Under the pieces are notes generated by a model. The model was not told the origin of the DNA. It saw nothing but the letters and a program-made list of their open reading frames with translations, and made no database searches. Positions 26,572 through 35,933 of a DNA stretch of 64,000 bases are shown here, one piece after another. Made by a program: the position numbers and the translations under genes. Source of the DNA: Bradyrhizobium sp. BTAi1 (GTDB lineage: Bacteria; Pseudomonadota; Alphaproteobacteria; Rhizobiales; Xanthobacteraceae); assembly GCF_000015165.1 (NCBI RefSeq), contig NC_009485.1:4297501-4361500 (forward strand), in the 5' to 3' direction. Positions within the stretch are counted from its first letter, which is position 1. Each line of letters starts with the position of its first letter.

Positions 26572-27333
26572 TCAGTCCAGCCCACGCTCGTGGCTGAGAC
26601 GGACCATCTCGTCGATGAACATCTGCTTCTGCTTGTCATCCAGGCTGGTGAAGAGCGGCTCCGCCGCGTCGGACACCGCGCGCTGGTCGGCGGCGCGATC
26701 GACCAGGAACTGCGCCTCGTTGCGCATCTGCTCGATGATGTCATCCGGCGGATCTCGCTTCGACCGCGCGATGCGCAGGTTCAAGCGATCGGCGCCGTTG
26801 CGGCCAAGCGCGTGCATCGCATTGGCGAACGGTGCCCAGTTCTTTTCCTGCTCCGCGGTGAGGTTGAGACCGACCTTCAGACGCTCGACATTGCTGTCGC
26901 TGTTGGCGACGATCTGCTCGGCGGTCAGTTGCGGCGTACCTTGTTGCGTCAGCATCGGCGCGGCCTTGGCAGGCTTGCTGGCCTTGGCGACCTTGGACGA
27001 TTTGCCCTTCTTGGCTTCCGCCGGTGGGTTGCCCTCCGGCGGAGCTGCGCTGCGCGGGTTGGGCTGTGCCTCATTTCCGGTGAGTACCCCGGTAACGCCG
27101 GTGACCACGCCGACGACCCCGCCGATCGCGCCGCCCAGCACCCCGCCAACCGGACCGGCGGCCCTGTTGCCCTCGCGAGCCCCCTGCTCCATGCCCTTGA
27201 ACAGGCCTTGCGCGTCAACCTGACGCGGCAGGCACACAAGCCCCGCCAGCACCACTCCGACTCCTGCCGCAATGCACAGCAACGGGCGCCGCCGGCTGGC
27301 CGGTTGCTTCGTGATCATCCGTTTCACGATCAT
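26572..27333 (-). CDS. Spy/CpxP-like LTXXQ-motif periplasmic protein
   Basis: A 253-residue exported protein. The signal peptide (RPLLCIAAGVGVVLAGLVCL) is followed by a Gly/Val-rich segment (GGVLGGAIGGVVGVVTGVTG), a basic linker (KKGKSSKVAKASKPAK), and a helical C-terminal half with NLTAEQEKNWAPFANAMHAL and LFTSLDDKQKQMFIDEM, the paired LTxxQ-type motifs of the Spy/CpxP fold. Such proteins are periplasmic chaperones or envelope-stress modulators. The glycine-rich part could insert into a membrane. It stands alone, convergent with the decayed region, and marks the right boundary of the accessory block. Confidence 0.8.
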   Translation of the reverse strand: MIVKRMITKQPASRRRPLLCIAAGVGVVLAGLVCLPRQVDAQGLFKGMEQGAREGNRAAGPVGGVLGGAIGGVVGVVTGVTGVLTGNEAQPNPRSAAPPEGNPPAEAKKGKSSKVAKASKPAKAAPMLTQQGTPQLTAEQIVANSDSNVERLKVGLNLTAEQEKNWAPFANAMHALGRNGADRLNLRIARSKRDPPDDIIEQMRNEAQFLVDRAADQRAVSDAAEPLFTSLDDKQKQMFIDEMVRLSHERGLD

Positions 27334-27728
27334 CAGTGAAGGCTCCGCACGACAGGGCCTGACCGGACGGAGCCGACGTCAGTGAGTGGGCGCTGTGATT
27401 CCTGCTCAGTGTAGCGTTGCCGCAGCGCGCAAGTCCATGTTCGCATGCGGTTAGCCTCGCGCTCCCCGCAAGGCCTCCGGCGTGAAAGCACCGTCAGCTC
27501 TGATTTGCATTGCAGCGGCCGATCGCTGCACCGCGATCGCGACACGCTGCCGCAGCACCGCGTACCCGCCATTAGTTCAAGGGTTTGCCTCACCTGCTTT
27601 CTCGACAGTGGCGTGCAATTCTGCTCTGATTGCATTCAAGCGAAATCCGTGCGCGCATGACGCGACGCAATAACTAACAAGACGGATTCGCATCAACCGC
27701 ATGCTTGGCTCACCAGGGAGGGAACGCC
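27334..27728. other. Intergenic region before the sugar ABC operon
   Basis: Holds divergent promoters for the LTXXQ protein (left) and the ABC operon (right). I see no gene; the short frames lack protein character. The strong AGGGAGG ribosome-binding site at its right end decides the start of the next gene. Confidence 0.5.
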
Positions 27729-29069
27729 ATGTCACGGAGGAAGCTGAACCGCCGACAATTCGTTGCTGCGACCGCTGCCAGTTCCGCGGTCATGATCGCC
27801 GCCCCCTATGTTCGCGGCGCCTATGCCGCAGGCAAGCTCTCGATGGGATTCTGGGACCACTGGGTTCCCGGTGCCAACCAGGCCTCGACCGATCTCGTCA
27901 ATGAGTGGGCCGCCAAGGAAAAGGTCGAGGTGTCGATCGACTACATCACCAGCCAGGGCAAGAAGATCGAGCTGACCATCGCCGCGGAAGCCGCGGCGAA
28001 ATCGGGACACGATCTGATCGCGATGCCGACCTGGTGGCCGCATGCGCATGCCGAGCTGCTCGAACCGGTCAACGACATCATGGGACCGATCATCCAGGAG
28101 AACGGCGAGGTGAACGGCACCGTCAAGTATCTGGGGCAATCGGGCGGCAAATGGCTCGCGGTGCCCGCCTGCGTCGGCAGCCAGATCAAGGGTCCCTGCA
28201 CCCGCATCGACCTGATGAAGAAGCACGCCGGGATCGACGTGCAGGAGCTCTACCCGGCCGGCAGCCCGCCGAAAGCGGACAGTTGGACGACGGAAACTTT
28301 CCTGAAGGCGGCGGAAGCCTGCCAGAAGGCCGGCGTTCCCTTCGGCATCGGCCTCGGCGAGACCACCGATAGCGTCGATTCCGCAGGCGCCTTTTTCCAG
28401 GCGTTCGGGGCCGAGCTGGTCAATGCCAAGGGCGATGTCACCGTGAAGACCGACGCCGTCCGCCAGGCGCTCGAATTCTACAAGCGGCTGATCGCGGCGC
28501 TGCCGCCGGATGTCGCCTCATGGGACGACGCCTCGAACAACAAATGGCTGGTGTCGGGCAAGGGCGCCATGATCATGAATCCGCCAAGCGCCTGGGCGGT
28601 GGCCAAGCGCGACGCGCCGCAGATCGCCGAGCAGTGCTGGACCCACGGCTTCCCGGCCGGACCGAAGGGCCGCTTCGCGCCATTCCTGCCCTACTTCTGG
28701 AGCGTCTGGTCGTTCTCCAAGAACAAGGAGGCCGCCAAGAGTCTGATCGTCCATCTGTCCAAGCCAGCCTCGATCGAGAAGATGGTGGTCGCCAGCGGCG
28801 GTTATGACCTGCCAGCCTATGAGAAGCTGACCACGCTCAAGGTCTGGCAGGAGCAGGGACCGCCAAAGGGTACGCTCTATCACTACCCCAATCCCTACAA
28901 TCATCAGACGCTGTCGATCGCGGCCTCCCCTGCTCCGCCCAAGATCGCGCAGCAGATCTACGCACAGGCGACGATGACCAAGATGTGCCTGCGTTATGCC
29001 CAGGGCGAGAAGATGGAAACGACGCTCGCCTGGGCCGAGGGCGAGTGCGAAGGCTTCATGCGCAGCTGA
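27729..29069 (+). CDS. Carbohydrate ABC transporter substrate-binding protein with Tat signal
   Basis: A 446-residue family 1 extracellular solute-binding protein. The N-terminus MSRRKLNRRQFVAATAASS is a twin-arginine signal (NRRQFVA), with a hydrophobic core and cleavage after AYAAG or nearby. The mature chain has the WDHWVPGANQAS start and the IDYITSQGKKIEL segment, then a Trp-rich pocket (MPTWWPHAHAELLEP). Start chosen at ATG 27729 with AGGGAGG upstream; the longer frame adds only eight residues. First gene of a four-component transporter operon. The ligand is probably a sugar or polyol but cannot be read. Confidence 0.9.
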   Translation: MSRRKLNRRQFVAATAASSAVMIAAPYVRGAYAAGKLSMGFWDHWVPGANQASTDLVNEWAAKEKVEVSIDYITSQGKKIELTIAAEAAAKSGHDLIAMPTWWPHAHAELLEPVNDIMGPIIQENGEVNGTVKYLGQSGGKWLAVPACVGSQIKGPCTRIDLMKKHAGIDVQELYPAGSPPKADSWTTETFLKAAEACQKAGVPFGIGLGETTDSVDSAGAFFQAFGAELVNAKGDVTVKTDAVRQALEFYKRLIAALPPDVASWDDASNNKWLVSGKGAMIMNPPSAWAVAKRDAPQIAEQCWTHGFPAGPKGRFAPFLPYFWSVWSFSKNKEAAKSLIVHLSKPASIEKMVVASGGYDLPAYEKLTTLKVWQEQGPPKGTLYHYPNPYNHQTLSIAASPAPPKIAQQIYAQATMTKMCLRYAQGEKMETTLAWAEGECEGFMRS

Positions 29070-29184
29070 GCGGCCCTCTCGCAAATCCGGCGGTCCGCAT
29101 CGCGCGGGCCGCCTCCCTCCGCGCATTGTCTTGCCCGCCCAGTGAAACCCGGCCTGCCGGGAGTCTCACGAGGAGCCTGTTCTC

Positions 29185-30123
29185 ATGGTTGATGCCGCGA
29201 TCGGCGAAGACACCGTTGCCCGCCCGCGCAGGGCCGCCACCCGCAGAGGCCTCCGCCATGCGCTGAAGCGAAAATCGACCGTCGCCTTCCTGCTGACCCT
29301 GCCGCTGATCCTGCTGATCACGCTGCTCGTGGTGTATCCCGCGGCCTATTCGGTGCATCTGGCGACCCTGAACAAGTCGATGCAGCGCTTCGTCGGCTTT
29401 GGCAATTTCGAGTTCCTTTTCAAGCGCGACACGTTCTGGCTGGTCGTCAAGCAGTCCTGCATCTTCGCGATCACGGCGGTGGTGTTCAAAGCCCTGATCG
29501 GCTTCATCGTCGCGCATTTCGTGCATAACATCCCGGCCAAGGGGCAGCGCAAATGGCGCGGCATGCTGCTGGTGCCCTGGGTGATCCCGCCGGCGATGAG
29601 CACGCTCGCCTGGCTGTGGCTGTTCGACCCGTCCTACAGCGCCTTCAACTACACGCTCGCGTTTTTCGGCATCGGTCCGATCCCGTGGACGGGCGACGCC
29701 GCCTGGGCACGGTTCTCGGTGATCCTGGTCAATGTCTGGTATGGCGCGCCGTTCTTCATGATCATGTATCTGGCGGCGCTGAAATCGGTGCCGGAGCAAC
29801 TCTACGAGGCCGCCGCCATCGATGGCGCCAATTGGTGGCAGCGGATCTGGTTCGTGACACTGCCGATGATGCGCAACATCATCGCCATCACCACGCTGTT
29901 CTCGCTGATCGTGACGTTCGCGAATTTCGACATCGTCCGAATCCTCACCGCCGGCGGCCCGCTCGACAAGACGCACATCTTCGCGACCTGGGCGTTCCGC
30001 GTCGGTATCGAGGGCAGCGATATCCCGCTCGGCGCCAGCGTCTCGCTGTTCATGGTGCCGATCCTGGCGGTGGCCGCGATCTTCATCCTGCGCGATGTCT
30101 CCAAGCGGGGGAACGAGTCCTGA
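29185..30123 (+). CDS. Sugar ABC transporter permease, MalF/UgpA type
   Basis: A 312-residue inner-membrane permease with six predicted helices, beginning after a basic cytoplasmic N-terminus (RRGLRHALKRKST). The EAA loop that contacts the ATPase is EAAAIDGANWWQRIWFVTLP. The stop overlaps the start of the next permease gene by one base. It pairs with the following permease to form the membrane channel. Confidence 0.93.
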   Translation: MVDAAIGEDTVARPRRAATRRGLRHALKRKSTVAFLLTLPLILLITLLVVYPAAYSVHLATLNKSMQRFVGFGNFEFLFKRDTFWLVVKQSCIFAITAVVFKALIGFIVAHFVHNIPAKGQRKWRGMLLVPWVIPPAMSTLAWLWLFDPSYSAFNYTLAFFGIGPIPWTGDAAWARFSVILVNVWYGAPFFMIMYLAALKSVPEQLYEAAAIDGANWWQRIWFVTLPMMRNIIAITTLFSLIVTFANFDIVRILTAGGPLDKTHIFATWAFRVGIEGSDIPLGASVSLFMVPILAVAAIFILRDVSKRGNES

Positions 30124-31034
30124 TGAGCACGATGACCGTCGACAAGGCCGGCCCGACCCGCACCGTCAAATACGGCTCGATGAGCCGCGACCGCGCCTGG
30201 GCGCTGCGCTGGTCGTATTTCTTCCTGACGCTGTTTGCGATCTTCTCGCTGGTGCCGCCGCTTTATATGCTGATCACATCATTGAAGGGCAGCGCGGAGA
30301 TCTCCGCCGCGACCAATCCGTGGTGGGTGTTCCATCCGACCCTGGAGAACTATGCCGGGCTTTTGACCTCGAACCAGTTCCTGCGCTTCTTCTTCAACTC
30401 GGCGATGGTCTCGATCATCGTCGTGATCATCACCATGTTGATCAGCATCCCCGCCGCGTTCGCGCTGTCACGGATGAAGTTCTGGGGCTCGGCCACGCTC
30501 GCCACCGGCGTGTTCCTGACCTATCTGATCCCGGACAGCCTGCTGTTCATTCCGCTGTTCAAGATGTTCGCGCTGATCGGCGACGTCACCGGCATCCAGC
30601 TGATCAACCGCTGGTACGTGTTGCTGTTCATCTATCCGACGCTGACGGTGCCGTTCTGCACCTGGATCATGATCGGCTATTTCGCCTCGATCCCGAAGGA
30701 GCTCGACGAGGCCGCGATCATCGACGGCGCCTCCTGGCTGCAGACCTTGACGCGCATCTTCATCCCGGTCGCCCTGCCCGGCCTGATCGCCGCGACGATC
30801 TTCGCCTTCACCGTATCCTGGGCGCAGTTCCTCTATCCGCTGGTGTTCACGACCTCGGCCGACCAGCTGGTGCTGCCGGTCGGCATCGTCACCACGCTGA
30901 TCAAGGGTGATGTCTTCAACTGGGGGCAGATCATGACCGGCGCGCTGCTCGGCGCCGCGCCGCCCTTGATCATCTACGCATTCCTGATGGACTACTACAT
31001 CGCCGGACTGACGGCCGGCGCGACCAAGGGTTGA
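30123..31034 (+). CDS. Sugar ABC transporter permease, MalG/UgpE type
   Basis: A 303-residue second permease. The start ATG at 30123 overlaps the previous stop (TGATG), preferred over the long upstream extension that lies in the previous gene. It has six helices and the EAA loop DEAAIIDGASWLQTLTRIFIP. MalG-like text includes PPLYMLITSLKGSAEI near the N-terminus and FTVSWAQFLYPLVFT. It sits between the MalF-type permease and the ATPase. Confidence 0.93.
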   Translation: MSTMTVDKAGPTRTVKYGSMSRDRAWALRWSYFFLTLFAIFSLVPPLYMLITSLKGSAEISAATNPWWVFHPTLENYAGLLTSNQFLRFFFNSAMVSIIVVIITMLISIPAAFALSRMKFWGSATLATGVFLTYLIPDSLLFIPLFKMFALIGDVTGIQLINRWYVLLFIYPTLTVPFCTWIMIGYFASIPKELDEAAIIDGASWLQTLTRIFIPVALPGLIAATIFAFTVSWAQFLYPLVFTTSADQLVLPVGIVTTLIKGDVFNWGQIMTGALLGAAPPLIIYAFLMDYYIAGLTAGATKG

Positions 31035-31051
31035 TGAGGGGTTGACCACAG

Positions 31052-32152
31052 ATGGCTGAAGTGAGCTTGCGCAAGGTCGTGAAACGTTACGACGACGTCG
31101 AGGCGGTCAGGGGCATCGATCTCGACATCGCCGACCACGAATTCGTCGTGCTGGTCGGCCCATCCGGTTGCGGCAAGTCCACGACGTTGCGGATGATCGC
31201 AGGACTGGAGGACATCTCCGACGGCGACATCACCATCGGCGGCGATGTCGTCAACGACGTGCCGCCGAAGGATCGCGACATCGCGATGGTGTTCCAGAAC
31301 TACGCGCTCTATCCGCATATGACGGTAGCCGAGAACATGTCGTTCGGGCTGCGGCTCAAACATTATCCAAAGGCCGAGATCAAGAGCCGCGTGGCGGAGG
31401 CCGCGCGCATGCTCGACATTGCAGACCTCGTCGACCGCAAGCCGAAACAGCTTTCAGGCGGCCAGCGCCAGCGGGTGGCGATGGGCCGCGCCATCGTGCG
31501 CAATCCGAAAGTGTTCCTGTTCGACGAGCCGCTGTCCAATCTCGACGCCAAGCTCCGCGTGCAGATGCGCATCGAGATCAAGAAGGTCCACCAGAAGGTC
31601 CGCACCACCACGGTCTACGTCACCCACGACCAGGTCGAAGCGATGACGCTCGCGGACCGCGTCGTTGTCATGAACAAGGGTCGCATCGAGCAGATCGGTA
31701 CACCGAACGAGCTGTATCATCATCCGGCCACGCGCTTCGTCGCCGGCTTCATCGGCTCGCCCGCGATGAACTTCCTGCCGTGCCGGCTGGAGGAGACCGA
31801 TGGCCGGCTCCATGTGCGGCTCACCGACCGCATCGCCTTCCCGCTTCCGCCGCTGCGCGCTGCGCGCTATCAATCCGTGTCGCGGAATGACCGGCTGCTG
31901 CTCGGCATCCGGCCGGAGCATATCACCGAGACCAAGCCGCATGCCGAGCCGGGAGTCGAGCCCTTCGAGGCCATGCTCGACGTCACCGAGCCGATGGGCA
32001 TGGAAACCCTGGTCTACTTCGGCCTGAACGAGGCACCGGTTTGCGGCCGGGTCAGTCCCAATGCAGGCGCGCGAGATGGCAGCCCTCTGCGCATGGCAAT
32101 GGACCTCAACAACATGCACCTGTTAAATGAGGCGACCGGGCTCGTGATCTGA
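31052..32152 (+). CDS. Sugar ABC transporter ATP-binding protein, MalK/UgpC type
   Basis: A 366-residue ATPase. The Walker A is GPSGCGKST, the Q-loop VFQNYALYPHMTV, the signature LSGGQRQRVAMGRAI, Walker B VFLFDEPLSNLDAKLR, and the H-loop VYVTHDQVEAM. After about residue 240 comes the C-terminal TOBE/regulatory domain (LLGIRPEHI). It energises the two permeases upstream. The gap to the previous stop is 17 bp, so they are cotranscribed. Confidence 0.95.
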   Translation: MAEVSLRKVVKRYDDVEAVRGIDLDIADHEFVVLVGPSGCGKSTTLRMIAGLEDISDGDITIGGDVVNDVPPKDRDIAMVFQNYALYPHMTVAENMSFGLRLKHYPKAEIKSRVAEAARMLDIADLVDRKPKQLSGGQRQRVAMGRAIVRNPKVFLFDEPLSNLDAKLRVQMRIEIKKVHQKVRTTTVYVTHDQVEAMTLADRVVVMNKGRIEQIGTPNELYHHPATRFVAGFIGSPAMNFLPCRLEETDGRLHVRLTDRIAFPLPPLRAARYQSVSRNDRLLLGIRPEHITETKPHAEPGVEPFEAMLDVTEPMGMETLVYFGLNEAPVCGRVSPNAGARDGSPLRMAMDLNNMHLLNEATGLVI

Positions 32153-32180
32153 CGAGCACAAGAAGCTTCAAGGGCAGGAC

Positions 32181-33179
32181 ATGACCACCAGGACGGCAAC
32201 CAACAAGAACAAGATCCTCGTCACGGAATCCTTTTCGGCCAAGGGCCGCGCACTGCTTACGGCGCGCGACGATGTCGAGATGATCGAGTTCCCCAACATG
32301 ATCTCGGCGGCTGATTTCTCTGCGCTGCTCAAATCCCATGCGCCCGTCCACGGTGTCGCGCTCGGCGCCACCCGCTTCGGCGAGCCGGAGCTGCTGGCGG
32401 CCGGCGACATGAAGGTCGTGACCCGGATCGGCGTCGGCTTCGACGCGGTCGACGTTCCCGCGCTGTCGAAGCACAAGGTGCCGCTGATGGTAGCCGGCAC
32501 CGCGAACTCGCCGTCGGTCGCCGAACAGGCTCTGTTCATGATGCTGACGCTCGCCAAGCGCGCCAACGAGATGCATGCGATGGTCAGAGACGGCACCTGG
32601 GGCAGCCGGCTCGGCGTGCTGCCGTTCGATCTCTACGGCAAGACCGTGCTGATCATCGGCTTCGGCCGCATCGGCACCCGGACCGCCAAGCGCTGCCAGG
32701 CGATGGAGATGCAGGTCCTGGTCTATGACCCCTACAAGCCCGCGGCCGACATTACCGCTGCCGGCTGCGAGCCGGTCGCCGATCTCGACGCCGCGTTGCC
32801 GCGCGCCGACTTCGTCAGCATCCATTGTCCGAAGACGCCGGAGACCATCGGCCTGTTCAATGCCGCCCGTCTCAGGCTGATGAAGCCCACCGCCTACCTG
32901 ATCAACACCGCGCGCGGCGGCCTGATCGACGAAGCCGCGCTGTACGACGCGCTCTCGTCCCGCCGGCTGGCCGGCGCCGGTCTCGACGTATTCGAGCAGG
33001 AGCCGCCGCCGGTCGGGCATGCGCTGCATGCGCTGCCCAACGTGATCATGGCGCCCCACGTCGCCGGCGTCACCCGTGAAGCCGTCGATCGCATGAGCGA
33101 ACAGACCGCGCGCAATATCCTCAGCGTGCTGGATGGCGATCCGATCCGGCAGAACGTGATCAATCAGGACGTGCTGTAG
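32181..33179 (+). CDS. D-2-hydroxyacid dehydrogenase (NAD-dependent)
   Basis: A 332-residue member of the D-isomer-specific 2-hydroxyacid dehydrogenase family. The Rossmann motif is GFGRIGTRTAKR, with the acidic residue in VLVYDPY. Substrate-site motifs include TRIGVGFDAVD, INTARGGLIDEAAL and the catalytic His in MAPHVAGVT. Such enzymes reduce or oxidise glycerate, glyoxylate, lactate or phosphoglycerate. It follows the ABC ATPase by 28 bp, suggesting that the imported compound is oxidised through a hydroxyacid intermediate. The paralogue cannot be named. Confidence 0.9.
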   Translation: MTTRTATNKNKILVTESFSAKGRALLTARDDVEMIEFPNMISAADFSALLKSHAPVHGVALGATRFGEPELLAAGDMKVVTRIGVGFDAVDVPALSKHKVPLMVAGTANSPSVAEQALFMMLTLAKRANEMHAMVRDGTWGSRLGVLPFDLYGKTVLIIGFGRIGTRTAKRCQAMEMQVLVYDPYKPAADITAAGCEPVADLDAALPRADFVSIHCPKTPETIGLFNAARLRLMKPTAYLINTARGGLIDEAALYDALSSRRLAGAGLDVFEQEPPPVGHALHALPNVIMAPHVAGVTREAVDRMSEQTARNILSVLDGDPIRQNVINQDVL

Positions 33180-33387
33180 ACGCGCGAGCGGTATCGATCG
33201 CGGGGATCCTCCCCCTTCACAGATGGGACGGCGTCAGGAGCCCTGCGGCTGACAGCCTGAGGACCGGCGTCCGTCCACCGCATTCTTGCCCCATTTTCAA
33301 CGCATTTCTTGCATCCTGCCCGAAGGCCGCTACAACTATGACTATTGGCGCCAGCCACGGCGCGCGCCAATAGGAACAGAGGCGGTC

Positions 33388-33783
33388 ATGAGTGTTGCGA
33401 CGGAGCACGCGCTCGCAACAATAGCGAGCATTCTGGATCAGCAGGAAACCGCCAGGCAGGCCGACAAGCCGGTGCCGCCGAAGCAGGCTGGCGCGACGGT
33501 GGTGCCGTTCGGACAGGCCGATGGCTACACCAAGCTCGGTCCAGGTCCGATTTCCGCGATCCGCTTCCGCTGGACGGTGCGGCGCGGTGAGGACGGCTAC
33601 TATGTCGACGAAACGGTCGGCCCCGCTTCGATCGCCGTGAGCAGCGGTCCGCTGAGCGCCGAAGCCGCCATCAAGCTGGTCGATACCCGCGCGCGAGAGG
33701 CGGAAGACCGCTTCGAGGCGCTGAAGAACGAGATGACCGGCAGGGGCCCGGCCGGTCCTGTCAACCCGTTGGGATCGCGTTAG
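33388..33783 (+). CDS. Hypothetical protein, 131 residues
   Basis: Starts MSVATEHALATIASILDQQ with GAGG 6 bases before the ATG; the longer frame upstream adds Arg-rich text unlike the rest. The N-terminal helix is followed by a Pro-rich linker and a compact domain (RFRWTVRRGEDGYYVDETV, ISVS-like strand, then helix AAIKLVDTRAREAEDRFEAL). No family is recognised. No signal peptide. It stands alone between the dehydrogenase and the PheC-like gene. Confidence 0.6.
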   Translation: MSVATEHALATIASILDQQETARQADKPVPPKQAGATVVPFGQADGYTKLGPGPISAIRFRWTVRRGEDGYYVDETVGPASIAVSSGPLSAEAAIKLVDTRAREAEDRFEALKNEMTGRGPAGPVNPLGSR

Positions 33784-33964
33784 GCGCTGCAGCCGGCCTG
33801 GCTGTCGTTCGATCCGAATACCCCATCGCGCCTTTCTCAAACCGCCAGCGCCCCGGCCCTGCCCCCGCCGGCTGGCCTGCTGACGGCTGCCTCTCCGCCC
33901 CCCTCGTCGCGCGTGCCGACCTCCGCTAAGAAGAGGCCGGCCAAACGAACCGAGGTGCCTCGAT

Positions 33965-34756
33965 ATGGGATTTTTCGACCGGACGATCGCGACCCTGACC
34001 GGGATTGCGCTGTTGTGGGGAGTCGCCAGCGCAGCGCTGGCCGAGCAGGCCTCGCGCCTCGACGAGATCATGCAGCGGGGAAGCCTTCGAGTCGGCATGA
34101 CCGGCGACTACAAGCCTTTTACCTATCTCGACAAGGCCACCGGCAAGTTCTCCGGCTTCGACGTCGACATGGCCGAGGCGCTCGGCAAGGCACTCGGCGT
34201 GAAGGTGGAGTTCGTGCCGACCAGCTGGCCGCAGTTGATGAAGGATTTCGAGGCCGACAAGTTCGACGTCGCGATGGGCGGGGTGTCGATCACCCTCGAC
34301 CGCCAGAAGAAGGGCTTGTTTTCGACGCCGATCATGCGCGAGGGCAAGACTCCGATCGCCCGCTGCAGCGATACCTCGAAATACCAGACGCTGTCCGACA
34401 TCGACAAGCCGGGCACCCGTGTCATCGTCAATCCCGGCGGCACCAATGAGCGCTTTGCCCGCGCCAACGTCAAGGCGGCGGACATCCGCGTCCATAATGA
34501 CAACGTCACCATTTTCGAGGAGATCGCCAAGGGCGATGCCGACCTGATGATGACCGACGCCTCCGAGACGCGCTACCAGCAGAAGCTGCATCCCGGCGTG
34601 CTCTGCGCCGTCCACCCCGACAAGCCGTTCGACTTTTCCGAGAAGGCCTACTGGCTGCAGCGCGACGTCGCCCTCAAGGCGTTCGTCGATCAGTGGCTGC
34701 ATATCTCGACGGAGAACGGCAGCTATCAGGCGATCTACAAGATCTGGTTCGAGTGA
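33965..34756 (+). CDS. PheC-like cyclohexadienyl dehydratase / family 3 solute-binding protein
   Basis: A 263-residue exported protein with signal peptide (TGIALLWGVASAALA). The fold is that of family 3 amino-acid binding proteins: SLRVGMTGDYKPFTY, FSGFDVDMAEALG. Segments such as IVNPGGTNERFARAN, VHNDNVTIFEEI, ADLMMTDASETR and CAVHPDKPFDFSEKAYWL follow Pseudomonas PheC closely (from memory), favouring a periplasmic prephenate/arogenate dehydratase over a transporter component. No ABC permease or ATPase gene is adjacent, consistent with an enzyme. The Glu in DASETR may be the catalytic acid of PheC; this is not verified. Confidence 0.65.
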   Translation: MGFFDRTIATLTGIALLWGVASAALAEQASRLDEIMQRGSLRVGMTGDYKPFTYLDKATGKFSGFDVDMAEALGKALGVKVEFVPTSWPQLMKDFEADKFDVAMGGVSITLDRQKKGLFSTPIMREGKTPIARCSDTSKYQTLSDIDKPGTRVIVNPGGTNERFARANVKAADIRVHNDNVTIFEEIAKGDADLMMTDASETRYQQKLHPGVLCAVHPDKPFDFSEKAYWLQRDVALKAFVDQWLHISTENGSYQAIYKIWFE

Positions 34757-34847
34757 GGCAAAGGCAGCGGGCCCGCAACGGTCGTTTTCGGACCTCATCA
34801 TCGGCCGCAGCTCACAACCGGCGGCCGATCGGGGTACACTGCATGTC

Positions 34848-35426
34848 ATGCAAGACCCTGCAGCTCTCTACCAAGCCTTTTGTCGTCGCGATCCTGCCCT
34901 CGACGGCCGCGTCTTCGTCGCGGTCAGAACGACCGGCGTCTATTGCCGGCCGGTCTGTCGGGTGCGGACGCCGCTGGCGCGTAACGTCCTGTTCTACCGG
35001 AGCGCTGCAGCGGCCGAAGGCGCCGGCTATCGCCCCTGCCTGCGCTGCCGGCCCGAGACCGCGCCGTTCTGTCCGGCCTGGAAGGGAACCCAGAGCACCG
35101 TAGAACGGGCGCTGACCTTGATCGAGGCCGGCGCGCTCGACCATGACGGAATCGATGCGCTGGCGGATCGCCTCGGGATGTCTGCGCGTCATCTGGCGCG
35201 CCTGTTCGCGGCGCATCTCGACGCATCGCCGACGCAGATCGCGCAATCGCTGCGCATCCAGCGCGCCAAGCGGATGCTGGATGAGACCGATCTTCCGGTT
35301 GCGCGCATCGCAAGCCGCTCCGGCTTCTCCAGTGCGCGCCGCATGAGCGCGACATTTGTCGCTCTCTACGGTCGGCCGCCGTCGAAGCTGCGCCCGCGCA
35401 AGCCAAGATCGATGCAGCAACGATAA
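34848..35426 (+). CDS. Ada-type DNA-alkylation regulator lacking the methyltransferase domain
   Basis: A 192-residue protein with the Ada N-terminal zinc domain: VYCRPVCRV and RPCLRCRPE supply the four cysteines, one of which accepts methyl groups from phosphotriesters in Ada. An AraC-type helix-turn-helix domain follows (LADRLGMSARHLARLFAAHL; IQRAKRMLDETDLPVARIASRSGF). There is no O6-methylguanine transferase or AlkA domain after it, so it resembles AdaA or a truncated Ada. It probably regulates alkylation repair genes elsewhere. A thioesterase gene follows by 11 bp. Confidence 0.88.
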   Translation: MQDPAALYQAFCRRDPALDGRVFVAVRTTGVYCRPVCRVRTPLARNVLFYRSAAAAEGAGYRPCLRCRPETAPFCPAWKGTQSTVERALTLIEAGALDHDGIDALADRLGMSARHLARLFAAHLDASPTQIAQSLRIQRAKRMLDETDLPVARIASRSGFSSARRMSATFVALYGRPPSKLRPRKPRSMQQR

Positions 35427-35437
35427 AGGGATCTGAC

Positions 35438-35908
35438 ATGTCGGACCGACACTACGGGACGGTCGACGACGCCAGGCGCCAGGAGATGAGCGGCCTCGAA
35501 TTCGTCCAGGGTCTCGCAGACGGGACGCTGCCGCTCAACACGATCGCGCGCACGCTTGGCTATGACGTCACCGCGGCGTCGAAAGGACGGGTCGTCGTGA
35601 CCGCGATGCCCACGGAGGCCCACCTCAATCCGGCCGGCACCGTGCATGGCGGCCTGTCAGCAACGCTGCTCGACAGTTGCATGGGCCTGGCGGTTTGGTC
35701 GATGCTCGACAAGGGCGTGGCTCAGACCACACTCGAGTTCAAGATCTCACTGCTGCGGCCGATCACACCGGCAACGGGGGTGCTCCGCGCGGAGGGGAAC
35801 GTCCTCACCTGCGGTCGTCGCATCGGCAGCGCCGAGGGCCGGATCACGGACGCAGGCGGCCGCCTGCTTGCGCATGGCACGACCACCTGCCTGATCTTCC
35901 AGGTGTGA
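35438..35908 (+). CDS. PaaI-family hotdog-fold thioesterase
   Basis: A 156-residue acyl-CoA thioesterase. The hotdog signature GTVHGGLSATLLDSCMGLA carries the HGG motif and the catalytic Asp region, followed by the strand TTLEFKISLLRPITP. AAAGGGATCT is a suitable ribosome-binding site. Hydrolyses a CoA thioester of unknown identity, possibly an aromatic acid. It may be cotranscribed with the Ada-type gene, though the link is unclear. Confidence 0.85.
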   Translation: MSDRHYGTVDDARRQEMSGLEFVQGLADGTLPLNTIARTLGYDVTAASKGRVVVTAMPTEAHLNPAGTVHGGLSATLLDSCMGLAVWSMLDKGVAQTTLEFKISLLRPITPATGVLRAEGNVLTCGRRIGSAEGRITDAGGRLLAHGTTTCLIFQV

Positions 35909-35933
35909 CGAGCCGATCATTGGTCCGCGGCAG

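Noticed and set aside
24000..27000. Right-hand att site matching the tRNA-Ser 3' end
   Set aside because: No copy of the T-arm and acceptor sequence was seen by eye; an exhaustive search was not possible.
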